Source: CATOSK01 sp963665735
GTDB taxonomy: Bacteria; Chloroflexota; Dehalococcoidia; Lucifugimonadales; UBA3495
DNA length: 64,000 nucleotides
Direction of reading: 5' to 3'
NCBI GenBank assembly: GCA_963665735.1
Contig: OY762444.1
Span: 3,410,001 to 3,474,000, forward strand
Shown here: positions 48,155 through 57,675 of the stretch, piece by piece
Position numbering within the stretch: position 1 is the stretch's first letter
Layout of the letters: each line of letters begins with the position of its first letter
The notes under the pieces: generated by a model
Seen by the model: the letters and a program-made list of their open reading frames with translations, nothing else
Databases searched by the model: none
What the model was told of the DNA's origin: nothing
Position numbers and translations under genes: made by a program

Positions 48155-48985
48155 CTACCGTCTCCTGCCCCGGATGACGAACCTGCCGGAGGCCTTTTTC
48201 TTGTTTCGGGTTTTGTGTCCCAGGGTGGGCTTGCCGGTGGGCGACTTGGGGCCGGGCATTCCGATGGGGGAGCGGCCCTCGCCGCCGCCGTGGGGGTGGT
48301 CCACCGGATTCATGGCGACGCCTCGGACGTGGGGACGGCGGCCCAGGTGCCGACTGCGGCCGGCTTTGCCCAGGCTTTCGTTCTTGTGGTCGGGATTGGA
48401 AAGCTGCCCGACGCTGGCCCGGCAGTTCAGCAGGATGCGCCGCATCTCGCCGGAGGGCAGCCGCAGCAAGACGTACTCCCCTTCCCGCGAAAGAACCTGG
48501 GCCGAGGCCCCGGCGCTCCGCACCAACTGGCCGCCCCGGTCGGGGGTCAACTCCACGTTGTGAACCACCGTGCCGGTGGGGATGTTGCGTAGCCGCAGGG
48601 AATTGCCCGGCTTGATTTCCGCCTCCGGGCCGGCCTGAATCCAGTCGTCAACGGAAAGGCCCTGGGGCGCCAGGATGTAGCTCTTTTCACCGTCGGCGTA
48701 ATAAATCAGGGCGATTCGGGTGGTGCGGTTGGGGTCGTACTCGATGGACACCACCCGGCCGGGTACGCCTTCCTTGCGACGCTTGAAGTCAATCTGCCGG
48801 TACATCCGCCGCGGGCCGCCGCCGCGGCTGCGGGTGGTGATGCGGCCCCGGTTGTTGCGGCCCCCGTGCTTGGGCAGGGGAGACAGCAGGGACTTTTCCG
48901 GCTTGCGGGTGGTTATTTCCTCGAAGGACGGGCGCACCGCGTTGCGCGTCCCGGGGGTAACGGGTCTGAGATTCTTCAGTGGCAT
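48155..48985 (-). CDS. rplB: 50S ribosomal protein L2
   Basis: A 276-residue L2, needed for subunit joining and peptidyl transfer. RPVTPGTRNAVRPSFEEITT, KHGGRNNRGRITTRSRGGG, RGVAMNPVDHPHGGGEGRSP (with the conserved His) and the basic ending KKASGRFVIRGRRR are visible. Confidence 0.97.
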   Translation of the reverse strand: MPLKNLRPVTPGTRNAVRPSFEEITTRKPEKSLLSPLPKHGGRNNRGRITTRSRGGGPRRMYRQIDFKRRKEGVPGRVVSIEYDPNRTTRIALIYYADGEKSYILAPQGLSVDDWIQAGPEAEIKPGNSLRLRNIPTGTVVHNVELTPDRGGQLVRSAGASAQVLSREGEYVLLRLPSGEMRRILLNCRASVGQLSNPDHKNESLGKAGRSRHLGRRPHVRGVAMNPVDHPHGGGEGRSPIGMPGPKSPTGKPTLGHKTRNKKKASGRFVIRGRRR

Positions 48986-49001
48986 GACGACTATCCTTGA
49001 C

Positions 49002-49286
49002 CTACAACCCTTCCACCAGGGTTATGCGGTCGCCGGGTTTCAGCGTGACCACGGCTTTCTTAACGTCGGGCATCTTCTTGACGCGAGGCCCGTACCGCTT
49101 GCGCTTGCCGTGGAGCTTGGTAATGTTGACCCCGATAACGGTGACGTTGAAGTTCTTTTCGACGGCCTCTTTCACCTGGATTTTGTTGGCCCGCGGGTCA
49201 ATCTCGAAAGTATAACGCCCCGTCTCTTGCAGCAGGGTGCTTTTCTCGGTGATGGTGGGTTTCAGCAATACCTGGTAGATGTTCAT
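49002..49286 (-). CDS. rplW: 50S ribosomal protein L23
   Basis: A 94-residue tunnel-exit L23. YQVLLKPTITEKSTLLQETG, YTFEIDPRANKIQVKEAVEK and the loop ITKLHGKRKRYGPRV are typical. The ATG overlaps the rplD stop codon by a single base. Confidence 0.96.
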   Translation of the reverse strand: MNIYQVLLKPTITEKSTLLQETGRYTFEIDPRANKIQVKEAVEKNFNVTVIGVNITKLHGKRKRYGPRVKKMPDVKKAVVTLKPGDRITLVEGL

Positions 49287-49996
49287 TACTCGGCGCTCTC
49301 AGGGGCGGGGGTTTCTTCTTGCAGGGTTTCGGCGTCGGCCTGGGTCTTGGGGCGGCGATTGCCCCGGTTGATGGGAGCGTTCCAAATTTCCCCGGCCCGT
49401 TCGGCGGCGGCCACCGTCATAATCAGGGAGTCCCGCCGCAGCAGTTCGTTGGCGTTAAGCAGGTTAACCGGCAAAGTCCAGATTCCTTTGAGGTTGTGGG
49501 CCGCCCGGACGACGTTGGTGTCCGCTTCCCCGGTTACAACCAGGGCCGAACCGGATACCCCCAGGTTTTGCAGCAAGCTGACCATTGACTTGGTTTTGCC
49601 GTTCAGGGTGTCGGTGCTGTCCAAGCAGATAAGGCGGCCCCGGCGGGCCTTTTCCGACAGGACGCACTGGACGGCTTGGCGTCGGAATCGCTTGGGCAGG
49701 GACTTACGGTAGCTGCGGGGGTGGGGGCCGAATACCACGCCGCCGTGCCGCCACTGGGGGGCGCGGATGCTGCCCTGGCGGGCGCGTCCGGTGTGCTTCT
49801 GAATCCAGGGCTTGCGCCCGCCGCCGGATACCTGGCTGCGGGTCTTGGTGGAGTGGGTGCCTTGCCGCTTGTTGCCCTGGTAAATGACCATCGCTTGATG
49901 CACCAGGGTGGGATTCATCGGCACGTCGAACACGGCGTCGCGCAGCTCGACGGCGCCGACGGTATCCCCTGATTGGTTCTTGACCGGGACTTCCAT
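49286..49996 (-). CDS. rplD: 50S ribosomal protein L4
   Basis: A 236-residue L4. GTHSTKTRSQVSGGGRKPWI, QKHTGRARQGSIRAPQWRHG and VFGPHPRSYRKSLPKRFRRQ are the tunnel-loop motifs. The C-terminus carries an acidic extension (ADAETLQEETPAPESAE) beyond the usual end. Confidence 0.96.
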   Translation of the reverse strand: MEVPVKNQSGDTVGAVELRDAVFDVPMNPTLVHQAMVIYQGNKRQGTHSTKTRSQVSGGGRKPWIQKHTGRARQGSIRAPQWRHGGVVFGPHPRSYRKSLPKRFRRQAVQCVLSEKARRGRLICLDSTDTLNGKTKSMVSLLQNLGVSGSALVVTGEADTNVVRAAHNLKGIWTLPVNLLNANELLRRDSLIMTVAAAERAGEIWNAPINRGNRRPKTQADAETLQEETPAPESAE

Positions 49997-50013
49997 AACT
50001 GTACCGATGACTC

Positions 50014-50649
50014 CTAACTGTCGGCCCTGGCGGTGCGGCCGGTCTTGCGGATGGTGAGCAGGCCGTTGGGCGCGCCGGGAACTCCGCCCTTGACCAGCAG
50101 CAGGTTGCGCTCCGGGTCAACCTGGACGACCTTCAGTTTCTTGACGGTAATCCGGCGGTCGCCCATGTGTCCCGACATTTTCAGGCCCTTGAATACCTTG
50201 CCGGGCGTGGTGCCGCCGCCGATAGAACCGGGGGCGCGGGCGCGGTCGGACTGGCCGTGCGTGCGCGGGCCGCCGCCGAAGCCGTGGCGTTTCATGGTTC
50301 CGGCGAACCCGCGGCCCTTGGAACGGCCAATCACGTCCACCAGTTCGCCCGGCTCGAAAATGTCAACCTTGATTTCCTGGCCCACCTGGTATTCGCCGGG
50401 GTCGTCGGCCTGGACTTCCCGGAGGATACGCAGGGGCCGGCTGTCTCTCAGATGTCCGGCCCGCGGTTTATTGAGCTTCCTGGTTTCCTGGAAGCCGAGT
50501 TGAACCGCCTGGTAACCATCGGTTTCCTGGCTGCGGATTTGCGTCACGTAGCAGGGGCCGGCCTGGATTACCGTGACCGGCACCACGTTGCCCCTGTCGT
50601 CGTAAAGCTGGGTCATGCCTATTTTTTTGCCCAAGAATGCCCGGAGCAT
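50014..50649 (-). CDS. rplC: 50S ribosomal protein L3
   Basis: A 211-residue L3. LRAFLGKKIGMTQLYDDRGN, RSKGRGFAGTMKRHGFGGGP and GSIGGGTTPGKVFKGLKMSG (with the conserved modified-Gln region) are present. Confidence 0.97.
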   Translation of the reverse strand: MLRAFLGKKIGMTQLYDDRGNVVPVTVIQAGPCYVTQIRSQETDGYQAVQLGFQETRKLNKPRAGHLRDSRPLRILREVQADDPGEYQVGQEIKVDIFEPGELVDVIGRSKGRGFAGTMKRHGFGGGPRTHGQSDRARAPGSIGGGTTPGKVFKGLKMSGHMGDRRITVKKLKVVQVDPERNLLLVKGGVPGAPNGLLTIRKTGRTARADS

Positions 50650-50674
50650 TGCCGACTCCTAACCTGCCAATGGC

Positions 50675-50986
50675 CTACAACTTAATGGATATATCAACAC
50701 CTGCCGGCAGGTTGAGCCGGGTCAGGGAATCAATAGTCTTGGAGGTGGGTTCCATGATGTCCACCAACCGCTTGTGGGTGCGAATCTCAAAATGCTCCCG
50801 GGAGTCCTTGTCCACGTGAGGCCCGCGAATGACGCAGAACCTCCGGATGTGGGTGGGCAGCGGCACCGGCCCGGCGATGCGGGCGCCGGTGCGCTCCGCC
50901 GTCTCCACAATCTGCTCGGTGGAAGTGTCCAGCATCTTGTGGTCGAAAGCCTTGAGGATGATTCTTACCTTTTGTCGAGTGACCAT
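50675..50986 (-). CDS. rpsJ: 30S ribosomal protein S10
   Basis: A 103-residue S10, also the NusG/NusB partner. KVRIILKAFDHKMLDTSTEQ, GPVPLPTHIRRFCVIRGPHV and HKRLVDIMEPTSKTIDSLTR are typical. It follows fusA directly; tuf, often between them, is missing. Confidence 0.97.
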   Translation of the reverse strand: MVTRQKVRIILKAFDHKMLDTSTEQIVETAERTGARIAGPVPLPTHIRRFCVIRGPHVDKDSREHFEIRTHKRLVDIMEPTSKTIDSLTRLNLPAGVDISIKL

Positions 50987-51014
50987 GTTCTTCTTTCCGG
51001 TTCTAGTGACCCGA

Positions 51015-53102
51015 TTAAACCGTCCTGATGATGCTGGCGGCTACGTTTTCGGGTACGGGTTCGTAGTGCTTGAACTCCATAGTAAAGGAAGCGCGACCGC
51101 TGCTCAGCGAGCGCAGCGCCGTGGTATAGGAGAAAGTCTCCCCCAGGGGGATTAAAGCTCGGAGGGTTTGCAGGTCGTTTTCGCCCTCAATGCTGCGAAT
51201 CTGAGCGCGGCGGGTTCCCAAGTCTCCGATGATGTCGCCCAGAAATTCGCCGGGGGTAACGACCTCCATCTCAACGAGAGGTTCCAGCAGAACCGGCTTG
51301 CCGCGGGAGGCCCCTTGCCGAATAGCGAGGTTCCCCGCGCTGCGGAATGCGATTTCCGAAGAGTCAACCGTGTGGTAACTGCCGTCAACCAGCCTTACTT
51401 TCAAGTCCACCACAGGATAACCGCCCAATGGGCCGTTGTCCAGAGCTTGCCGAACCCCGGCCTCTACCGCCGGGATGTATTCCCGCGGGATGACGCCGCC
51501 GCTGATGGCGTTTTCAAAGACGATGCCCGAACCACGCTCTGTCGGTTCAATTTCCAGCCAGACGTGGCCGAATTGTCCATGACCGCCGCTTTGCCGGACG
51601 AAACGGCCTTCGCTGCGGACGGCGTTGGTAAAAGTTTCCCGGTAAGACACCCGGGGGGCGCCGACGCGGGCCTCCACCTTGAACTCCCGGCGCATCCGGT
51701 CAACCAGCACTTCCAAGTGAAGCTCGCCCATGCCGGAAATGACCGTCTGGCCGGTTTCTTCGTTGTAGCGCACCTGGAAAGTGGGGTCTTCGTCGGAGAG
51801 CTTGTGCAGGGCGTCGGCCAGGCGGTCCTGGTCGGCGCGGGTATCCGGTTCAATGGCTACGGAAACCACCGGCTGCGGGAACTTGGGCGGTTCCAGAATC
51901 ACGGGCTTGAACTCGGTGCCGATGGTGTCGCCGGTAAAGGTGTCTTTCAAGCCCACGGCGGCGCAAATCTGGCCGGCGCTGACTTCCTCCAATTCCTCCC
52001 GGTGGTTGGCGTGCATCCTTAGCAAGCGTCCCATCCGTTCCCGCTTGCCCTTGGTGACGTTCATCACCGAGGAACCGGCGTTGACCTGGCCCGAATAGAC
52101 TCGCAGGAAAACCAGCCGGCCCACGTAGGAGTCAGTAACTACCTTGAACGCCAGCGCGGAAAAAGGTTCCTTGGCGTCGGGGAAACGCTCTACCTGCTCG
52201 CCCGTCTTGGCGTCCAAAGCCTCCACCGGCGGCACGTCCTCCGGGGAGGGCAGGTAATAGACGATAGCGTCCAGCAGGGGGTGGATTCCCTTGCCTTTCA
52301 GGGCTGTGCCGCAAAAGACGGGAACCAAACGCTGCTCAACGGTGGCTTGGCGCAGGGCTTGGCGCAGGTCGTCTTCGCCAATTTCCTCGCCTTCCAGGTA
52401 ACGAATGAGGAGACCCTCATCGGTCTCCACAATCTTCTCAATCATGGACTGCCGGTATTGCTCGTACTGCTCCCGGTAGTCCTCGGGTACTGGGCCGACG
52501 GTGGGCGGTTCCAGGGCCGACTCCGCGGTGACAACCTCTTCGTAGTTGAGGGAACGCCCGCCGATGAGGTCAATAACGCCCCGGAAGGTGTCCTCTTCGC
52601 CGATGGGCAACTGGACGGCAACCGGGTTGGCCTGGAGCCGGCGGCGCATGGACTCGATAGTGCGCTCATAGCTGGCGCCTACCCGGTCCATCTTGTTGAC
52701 GAAAGCGATGCGGGGAACCTGGTAGGTGTCGGCTTGGCGCCAGACGGTTTCCGACTGGGGTTGCACGCCGGCCACCGCGTCCAGGACGACGATTCCGCCG
52801 TCCAGCACCCGCAGACTGCGCTCAACCTCGGCGGTAAAGTCCACGTGGCCCGGCGTGTCAATAATGTTGATGCGGTGGTCGCGCCAGTAAGCGGTGGTGG
52901 CGGCGGCGGTAATGGTAATGCCCCGTTCCCGTTCCTGGGGCATCCAGTCCATTGCGGTGGTGCCTTCGTCCACGCCGCCCACCTTGCGGATGCGCCCGGT
53001 CAGGAACAGCACTCGTTCCGTCACGGTGGTCTTGCCGGCGTCAATGTGGGCGATAAAGCCGATGTTGCGAATTTTGTCGGTGGTGATTTCTGCCGTAACC
53101 AT
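51015..53102 (-). CDS. fusA: translation elongation factor G
   Basis: A 695-residue EF-G GTPase that drives ribosome translocation. G motifs are FIAHIDAGKTTVTERVLF, MDWMPQERERGITITAAATT, IIDTPGHVDFTAEVERSLRV and AFVNKMDRVGASYE. The C-terminal domain includes GEFLGDIIGDLGTRRAQI. The start at MVTAEITTDK (53102) is preferred to an in-frame GTG at 53123, but the ribosome-binding site does not decide it. Confidence 0.97.
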   Translation of the reverse strand: MVTAEITTDKIRNIGFIAHIDAGKTTVTERVLFLTGRIRKVGGVDEGTTAMDWMPQERERGITITAAATTAYWRDHRINIIDTPGHVDFTAEVERSLRVLDGGIVVLDAVAGVQPQSETVWRQADTYQVPRIAFVNKMDRVGASYERTIESMRRRLQANPVAVQLPIGEEDTFRGVIDLIGGRSLNYEEVVTAESALEPPTVGPVPEDYREQYEQYRQSMIEKIVETDEGLLIRYLEGEEIGEDDLRQALRQATVEQRLVPVFCGTALKGKGIHPLLDAIVYYLPSPEDVPPVEALDAKTGEQVERFPDAKEPFSALAFKVVTDSYVGRLVFLRVYSGQVNAGSSVMNVTKGKRERMGRLLRMHANHREELEEVSAGQICAAVGLKDTFTGDTIGTEFKPVILEPPKFPQPVVSVAIEPDTRADQDRLADALHKLSDEDPTFQVRYNEETGQTVISGMGELHLEVLVDRMRREFKVEARVGAPRVSYRETFTNAVRSEGRFVRQSGGHGQFGHVWLEIEPTERGSGIVFENAISGGVIPREYIPAVEAGVRQALDNGPLGGYPVVDLKVRLVDGSYHTVDSSEIAFRSAGNLAIRQGASRGKPVLLEPLVEMEVVTPGEFLGDIIGDLGTRRAQIRSIEGENDLQTLRALIPLGETFSYTTALRSLSSGRASFTMEFKHYEPVPENVAASIIRTV

Positions 53103-53189
53103 AGGGGTAGGTTCGTTCCTCACATCCCAGGGGGTTTCCCGGTTGCCTTTCTTTTAATGAATAGGGGTGGCAAATCGCCGGCAATACGA

Positions 53190-53660
53190 TTACCGGCGGT
53201 AGTGTACGAAAGCGCGGTTGGCCTCGGCCATGCGGTGCAGTTCTTCCCGGCGGCGGACGGCGGAACCTTCGCCGCGGGAGGCGTCCATGAACTCGGTAGC
53301 CAGACTGCGGCGCATGGGCGTTCCCTTGCGGCCACGAGCGCCCCGGATAATCCAGCGCATCGCCAGGGCCTCGCTGCGGTTCAGCCGCAGCTCTTGAGGC
53401 ACCTGATAAGTTGCCCCGCCTATCCGGCGGGGCTTGACTTCGACAATGGGGGTAGCGTTGCGAATGGCCTGCTCAAAAATTTCCATGGGGTCGCGGCGGG
53501 ACTCTTCCCGGATTATGTCCAAGGCGGTATAGACCAACCGCTGGGCGGTGGACTTCTTGCCCTTAATCATCAGCCGGTTGATAAACCGGGCCAGCACCAG
53601 GTTGTTGTACCTGGGATCCGGTGGGATTACCCTGGGTTCCGCCCGTCTTCTTCGCGACAT
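53190..53660 (-). CDS. rpsG: 30S ribosomal protein S7
   Basis: A 156-residue S7, an assembly initiator. SRRRRAEPRVIPPDPRYNNL, ARFINRLMIKGKKSTAQRLV, GGATYQVPQELRLNRSEALA and the ending REELHRMAEANRAFVHYRR are typical. Confidence 0.97.
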   Translation of the reverse strand: MSRRRRAEPRVIPPDPRYNNLVLARFINRLMIKGKKSTAQRLVYTALDIIREESRRDPMEIFEQAIRNATPIVEVKPRRIGGATYQVPQELRLNRSEALAMRWIIRGARGRKGTPMRRSLATEFMDASRGEGSAVRRREELHRMAEANRAFVHYRR

Positions 53661-53759
53661 AACAACGACTGCCTTGTTGATACGGAGCCGCCGGCAGCGA
53701 CTCCGAAGGTTGGGGAAAATCCGCCGATTACGACGATTGCAAAGGGCAAGCGGTCCAGT

Positions 53760-54170
53760 CTAGGACTTGACCGCTCCATACTTGCTGCGGCCCCGCTTGC
53801 GCCCCTGCACGCCTTCCGTGTCCAGGGCGCTGCGGACGACGTGGTAGCGGACGCCGGGCAGGTCCTTGACGCGACCGCCCCGAATCAGCACTACCGAGTG
53901 TTCCTGGAGGTTGTGGCCTTCGCCGCCGATGTAGGCGGTGACTTCAACGCCGTTGGTCAGCCGCACCCGGCAAATTTTCCGCAGGGCCGAGTTGGGCTTT
54001 TTGGGCGTCATCGTGCGTACCTGGATGCACACACCCCGCCGTTGGGGACAGCCCGGGCCCCACTTGACCCGGTTGCGTAGCGAGTTCTGCACCCAATGGA
54101 GGGCGGGAGCCTTGGTTCCTTTTTTGACGGGCCGCCGGCCCTTGCGAACTAACTGGTTTACCGTTGGCAT
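53760..54170 (-). CDS. rpsL: 30S ribosomal protein S12
   Basis: A 136-residue S12. PTVNQLVRKGRRPVKKGTKA, GVCIQVRTMTPKKPNSALRK (streptomycin-site KKPNSA) and LPGVRYHVVRSALDTEGVQG are conserved. It is the first gene of the super-operon, downstream of the promoter at 54218-54246. Confidence 0.97.
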   Translation of the reverse strand: MPTVNQLVRKGRRPVKKGTKAPALHWVQNSLRNRVKWGPGCPQRRGVCIQVRTMTPKKPNSALRKICRVRLTNGVEVTAYIGGEGHNLQEHSVVLIRGGRVKDLPGVRYHVVRSALDTEGVQGRKRGRSKYGAVKS

Positions 54171-54217
54171 AACGCTACCTTCTCACCTGTCGCTTGGTGT
54201 GTCACAGACAAACACAG

Positions 54218-54246
54218 ATTTTACTAATCGTAAACAGCATTGTCAA
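54218..54246 (-). promoter_or_regulatory. strong sigma70 promoter of the ribosomal super-operon
   Basis: On the minus strand TTGACA (54241-54246), a 17-bp spacer and TAAAAT (54218-54223) lie 48 bp upstream of rpsL. This is a near-consensus promoter in the expected place. Confidence 0.85.
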
Positions 54247-54313
54247 CGCAATAACGCGGCGGCAACAGGGCAATCGCAAAGTCGGTAGGAATGGCCTCAA
54301 GGTCATTTCAATA

Positions 54314-54616
54314 ACCCCCTCCCCCTACCAGGGGGAGGGTTGGGGAGGGGGTGAACCCCAACGTCATCCTCGCCCCCACCGTCATTCCCGCGAAAGCGGG
54401 AATCCAGAAACTCCAATCCCAAACCAACCTCGCCCCTACGAAACACCCTTGACCACCGTAGGGGCGCACGGCCGTGCGCCCCTACATCGCCAACAACACT
54501 CCAAATCCCAAACCCCAACCCGTCATTCCGGCGAAAGCCGGAATCCAGAAACCCTTGGCTGGAACCAACACCGCCATATCCTCTACCGCCATTCCCGCTT
54601 TCGCGGGAATCCACGT
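54314..54616. repeat. dense REP-like palindrome cluster
   Basis: Between divergent rpsL and the SulP gene: CCCCTCCCCCTACCAGGGGG (about 54317-54336), the CCCGCTTTCGCGGG type at about 54387-54402 and 54597-54611, GTAGGGGCGCACGG and its complement (54458-54485), and CCGGCGAAAGCCGG (about 54530-54543). No gene is supported. Confidence 0.7.
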
Positions 54617-54656
54617 CCACTGTCAGCCATAGGATAATCCCCGAAATTTTGGCATA

Positions 54657-56324
54657 ATGCCCCCCAGAATCATGCCCTTCAACATCGACTACAACCTCCA
54701 AACCTTCAAGGGCGACATTTTCGGCGGCATTACCGCGGCGGTGGTGGGGCTGCCGGTGGCGCTGGCCTTTGGCGTCGCCTCGGGATTGGGCGCCATCGCG
54801 GGAATCTACGGCGCGATTGCCGTCGGATTTTTCGCGGCGGTGTTCGGAGGGACCCGGTCCCAAATCTCCGGCCCCACCGGCCCCATGTCGGTGGCGATGG
54901 CAGTGGTGGTCACTACCCACGCCGGAAATCTGGCCGAGGCGTTCACCGTAGTTATCATGGCCGGCCTGCTCCAGATTCTGATGGGTGTGATGCGGATAGG
55001 CCGGTTCGTGGCGTTCACCCCCTACTCGGTAATCTCCGGGTTCATGTCCGGCATTGGGGTAATCATCATCCTGCTGCAAATCCTGCCCTTCCTTGGCGCG
55101 CCGGTGGCTATGGGCGGGCCGATGGGGGCGGTTCGAGCCATACCGGAGGTTATTACCGCAGTCAATTACCATGCCCTGGCCATCGCCGGCGTCACCCTGG
55201 CGGTGGGAGTATTCTGGCCCGGCCCGTTGCGGAAATTCTTCCCGCCGACCCTGGCCGCGTTGGCCGCTGGTACAGCCCTGGGCGTGTTGTGGCTGACCAA
55301 CACCCCCGTGATTGGAGATGTGCCAACCGGCCTGCCCGAGATTCGGCTCCCGGATGTGTCACCGCAAATTTTGGTGTCCGCGGTTCAGCCCGCCTTGACC
55401 ATCGCCCTCCTCGGTTCAATTGACAGCCTTCTGACTTCCCTGGTGGCGGACTCCATGACCCGCACCAGGCACAATGCCAACCGGGAGTTGATAGGCCAGG
55501 GCATCGGCAACACCATTGTCGGGTTCATGTGGGGATTGCCGGGCGCCGGCGCCACCCTGGGAACCGTGGTGAACATCAAGGCCGGAGGCAGGTCTCCGGT
55601 ATCCGGCTGCATCCGGGCCGGCATCCTCCTCGCCCTGGTGCTGGGGCTTGGCCGATACGTGGAAGCGATTCCTCACGCCGCCCTGGCCGGAATCCTGATG
55701 AAAGTTGGCTGGGACATCATTGACTGGCGATTCCTCAAAAGAATCCACCGCGTCCAGCGGGAACACCTGCTGGTGATGGTGGTGACTATGGGCCTCACCG
55801 TGTTTGTTGACCTGGTTACGGCAGTGGCCATCGGCTTGATTGCCGCCGGCATCGCCAGCTCTCGCCAGCTTGAGCGGTTGGAGTTGGATAACGTCATATC
55901 AGTGCCGCTGTTGGACAGCAGTTTCCTTCCCCCGGACGCCACCAACCCGGAAGACCCCTTTGCCGCCCGGGCCGGCTTGGTGGCCTTGCGGGGCAGCTTC
56001 ACCGTCGCCTCCTCCAGCAAGTTGATTAACACCATCGGCCTGGACATCGGCCAACACGAGGTGGTGATTCTCGACTTTACCGACACCGTATTCATGGACG
56101 ACAGCGCCGCCCTGGTGGTGGAGCAGATGGTTGACCTGGCCGATGACGAAGATACGGAGTGTATCGTCATGGGGCTGGAAGGCCAACCGGAGATAGTCCT
56201 CAAGGCCCTCAACTCCCTGGACAAGGTTCCCGATGAACGCTTCGTAAAAGACCTGGACGGCGCGCAAGAAGTCGCACGCCAACTGCTCGCCCCGTTGACC
56301 CCAAACCCAGGGGAGACTGCTTAA
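54657..56324 (+). CDS. SulP family anion transporter with STAS domain
   Basis: A 555-residue SLC26/SulP permease. The membrane domain has GDIFGGITAAVVGLPVALAF, GTRSQISGPTGPMSVAMAVV (anion-binding region) and ASTIPH-like regions of 10-14 spans. The STAS domain (about 435-545) includes EVVILDFTDTVFMDDSAALV. Family substrates are sulfate, bicarbonate or related anions; the sequence does not decide. An in-frame ATG at 54672 (MPFNIDYNLQ) is an alternative start. Confidence 0.92.
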   Translation: MPPRIMPFNIDYNLQTFKGDIFGGITAAVVGLPVALAFGVASGLGAIAGIYGAIAVGFFAAVFGGTRSQISGPTGPMSVAMAVVVTTHAGNLAEAFTVVIMAGLLQILMGVMRIGRFVAFTPYSVISGFMSGIGVIIILLQILPFLGAPVAMGGPMGAVRAIPEVITAVNYHALAIAGVTLAVGVFWPGPLRKFFPPTLAALAAGTALGVLWLTNTPVIGDVPTGLPEIRLPDVSPQILVSAVQPALTIALLGSIDSLLTSLVADSMTRTRHNANRELIGQGIGNTIVGFMWGLPGAGATLGTVVNIKAGGRSPVSGCIRAGILLALVLGLGRYVEAIPHAALAGILMKVGWDIIDWRFLKRIHRVQREHLLVMVVTMGLTVFVDLVTAVAIGLIAAGIASSRQLERLELDNVISVPLLDSSFLPPDATNPEDPFAARAGLVALRGSFTVASSSKLINTIGLDIGQHEVVILDFTDTVFMDDSAALVVEQMVDLADDEDTECIVMGLEGQPEIVLKALNSLDKVPDERFVKDLDGAQEVARQLLAPLTPNPGETA

Positions 56325-56330
56325 CCTTGA

Positions 56331-56418
56331 AGGGTGTGCGACGAATCTAAAATTCTTGCCTTAGCCAACGTCGCCTTGCCCGAAGATTTTTAGACCCTTC
56401 ACTTCCTTCAGGGAAACA
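56331..56418. repeat. MITE-like element, copy 5 (partial left end)
   Basis: GAAGGGTGTGCGACGAATCT through TTTTAGACCCTTCACTTCCT and GGGAAACA. The left terminal repeat is truncated. Located between SulP and the oxidase gene. Confidence 0.6.
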
Positions 56419-56516
56419 ATTAAAAGACCCTGGGGTAGGGGTGACAGCCGACTAAACCCGTCCAGCAACGACATGGCATAATTAGCCCAAATTTCAACAA
56501 TGTAGAGGTGACTGAC

Positions 56517-57629
56517 ATGGCCGGCGAACCCGTCAACATCTTCGAGTACGAAGACATAGCCAGGGAAAAAATCGAAAAGGGACACTACGACTTTATCGCC
56601 GGCGGAGCCACCGACGAAATCACCATCCGCCGCACCCGCGCCGTCTTCGACTCCATCATGCTCCGGCCCCGGATGATGGTGGACGTGGCGGAAAGAAGTC
56701 TGGCTACCACCGTGCTGGGCCAGGAAATTTCCTTGCCGTTAATGCTCGACCCGGCCGGCAACCACGGGGCGGCCCACCCGGAGGCGGAGATTGCTACCGT
56801 CAAGGCGGCGGGAGCGGCCCGGACGCTGATGGTGCTGAGTTCCCACGCCTCCCGGACATTGGAGGACGTAGCCGCCGCCGCATCGGGGCCGTTGTGGTTC
56901 CAGCAGTATTTCTTCAAAGACCGGGGGTTGGCCCTGGAAATGGCCGCCCGCGCCGAAGAAGCCGGCTATTCAGCCATCTGCATGACCCTGGACGCCAAAA
57001 TCAAGCCCAAGCGGGAGCGTAATATCCGCAACGACTACATCGGCGCCGAGTCGCCCAACTACGCCCAGTTAGACCTGGGCACCCACAGTTGGAAGTTCGC
57101 CGCCGACGCCCCGGCCGGCCCGTCGGACATTCGCGACGTGGGCGCGGTGTGGGACGACCTGGACTGGTTCGCGGCCAACGTCCGGCTGCCGGTGGTGGTC
57201 AAGGGAATAATGGCCGGCGAGGACGGCCGGCTGTCGGCGGAACACGGCGCCAAGGCCATAATCGTCTCCAACCACGGGGGCCGCTACCTGGACACCACCC
57301 CGGCCACCATCGAGGTGTTGCCGGAGGTGGTCAAGGCGGTAGACGGCAACGCCGAGGTTTACCTCGACGGGGGCATCCGCCGCGGCACCGACATTTTCAA
57401 GGCCCTTGCCCTGGGCGCGAGGGCCGTCTTGATGGGCCGGCCCCTCTTCTGGGGGTTGGCCGTGGACGGCGACAAGGGAGTGGAGGCGGTCATAGAGCTG
57501 CTGCGGGACGAACTGGACGCCACTATGGGGATGTGCGGCTGCCCCGACGTTGAAAGCATCGGCTCGGCAACGATAGACACCGTTTCGCCCCTGCTAGCCA
57601 TGTTCCCCACAGCGCCGGACTTCCGCTAG
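56517..57629 (+). CDS. FMN-dependent alpha-hydroxy-acid oxidase/dehydrogenase
   Basis: A 370-residue (S)-2-hydroxy-acid oxidase family TIM barrel, probably oxidising lactate, glycolate or a related acid. INIFEYEDIAREKIEKGHYD-like N-terminus, FIAGGATDEITIRRTRAVFD, IIVSNHGGRYLDTTPATIEV (catalytic His) and VYLDGGIRRGTDIFKALALG (substrate Arg and FMN phosphate site) are visible. GAGGTG precedes the ATG. No partner dehydrogenase subunit is adjacent. Confidence 0.92.
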   Translation: MAGEPVNIFEYEDIAREKIEKGHYDFIAGGATDEITIRRTRAVFDSIMLRPRMMVDVAERSLATTVLGQEISLPLMLDPAGNHGAAHPEAEIATVKAAGAARTLMVLSSHASRTLEDVAAAASGPLWFQQYFFKDRGLALEMAARAEEAGYSAICMTLDAKIKPKRERNIRNDYIGAESPNYAQLDLGTHSWKFAADAPAGPSDIRDVGAVWDDLDWFAANVRLPVVVKGIMAGEDGRLSAEHGAKAIIVSNHGGRYLDTTPATIEVLPEVVKAVDGNAEVYLDGGIRRGTDIFKALALGARAVLMGRPLFWGLAVDGDKGVEAVIELLRDELDATMGMCGCPDVESIGSATIDTVSPLLAMFPTAPDFR

Positions 57630-57675
57630 GGAGTGCGGTCAACCGGGTGTTGCAGAGACAGTTAGAGGGTACGTG

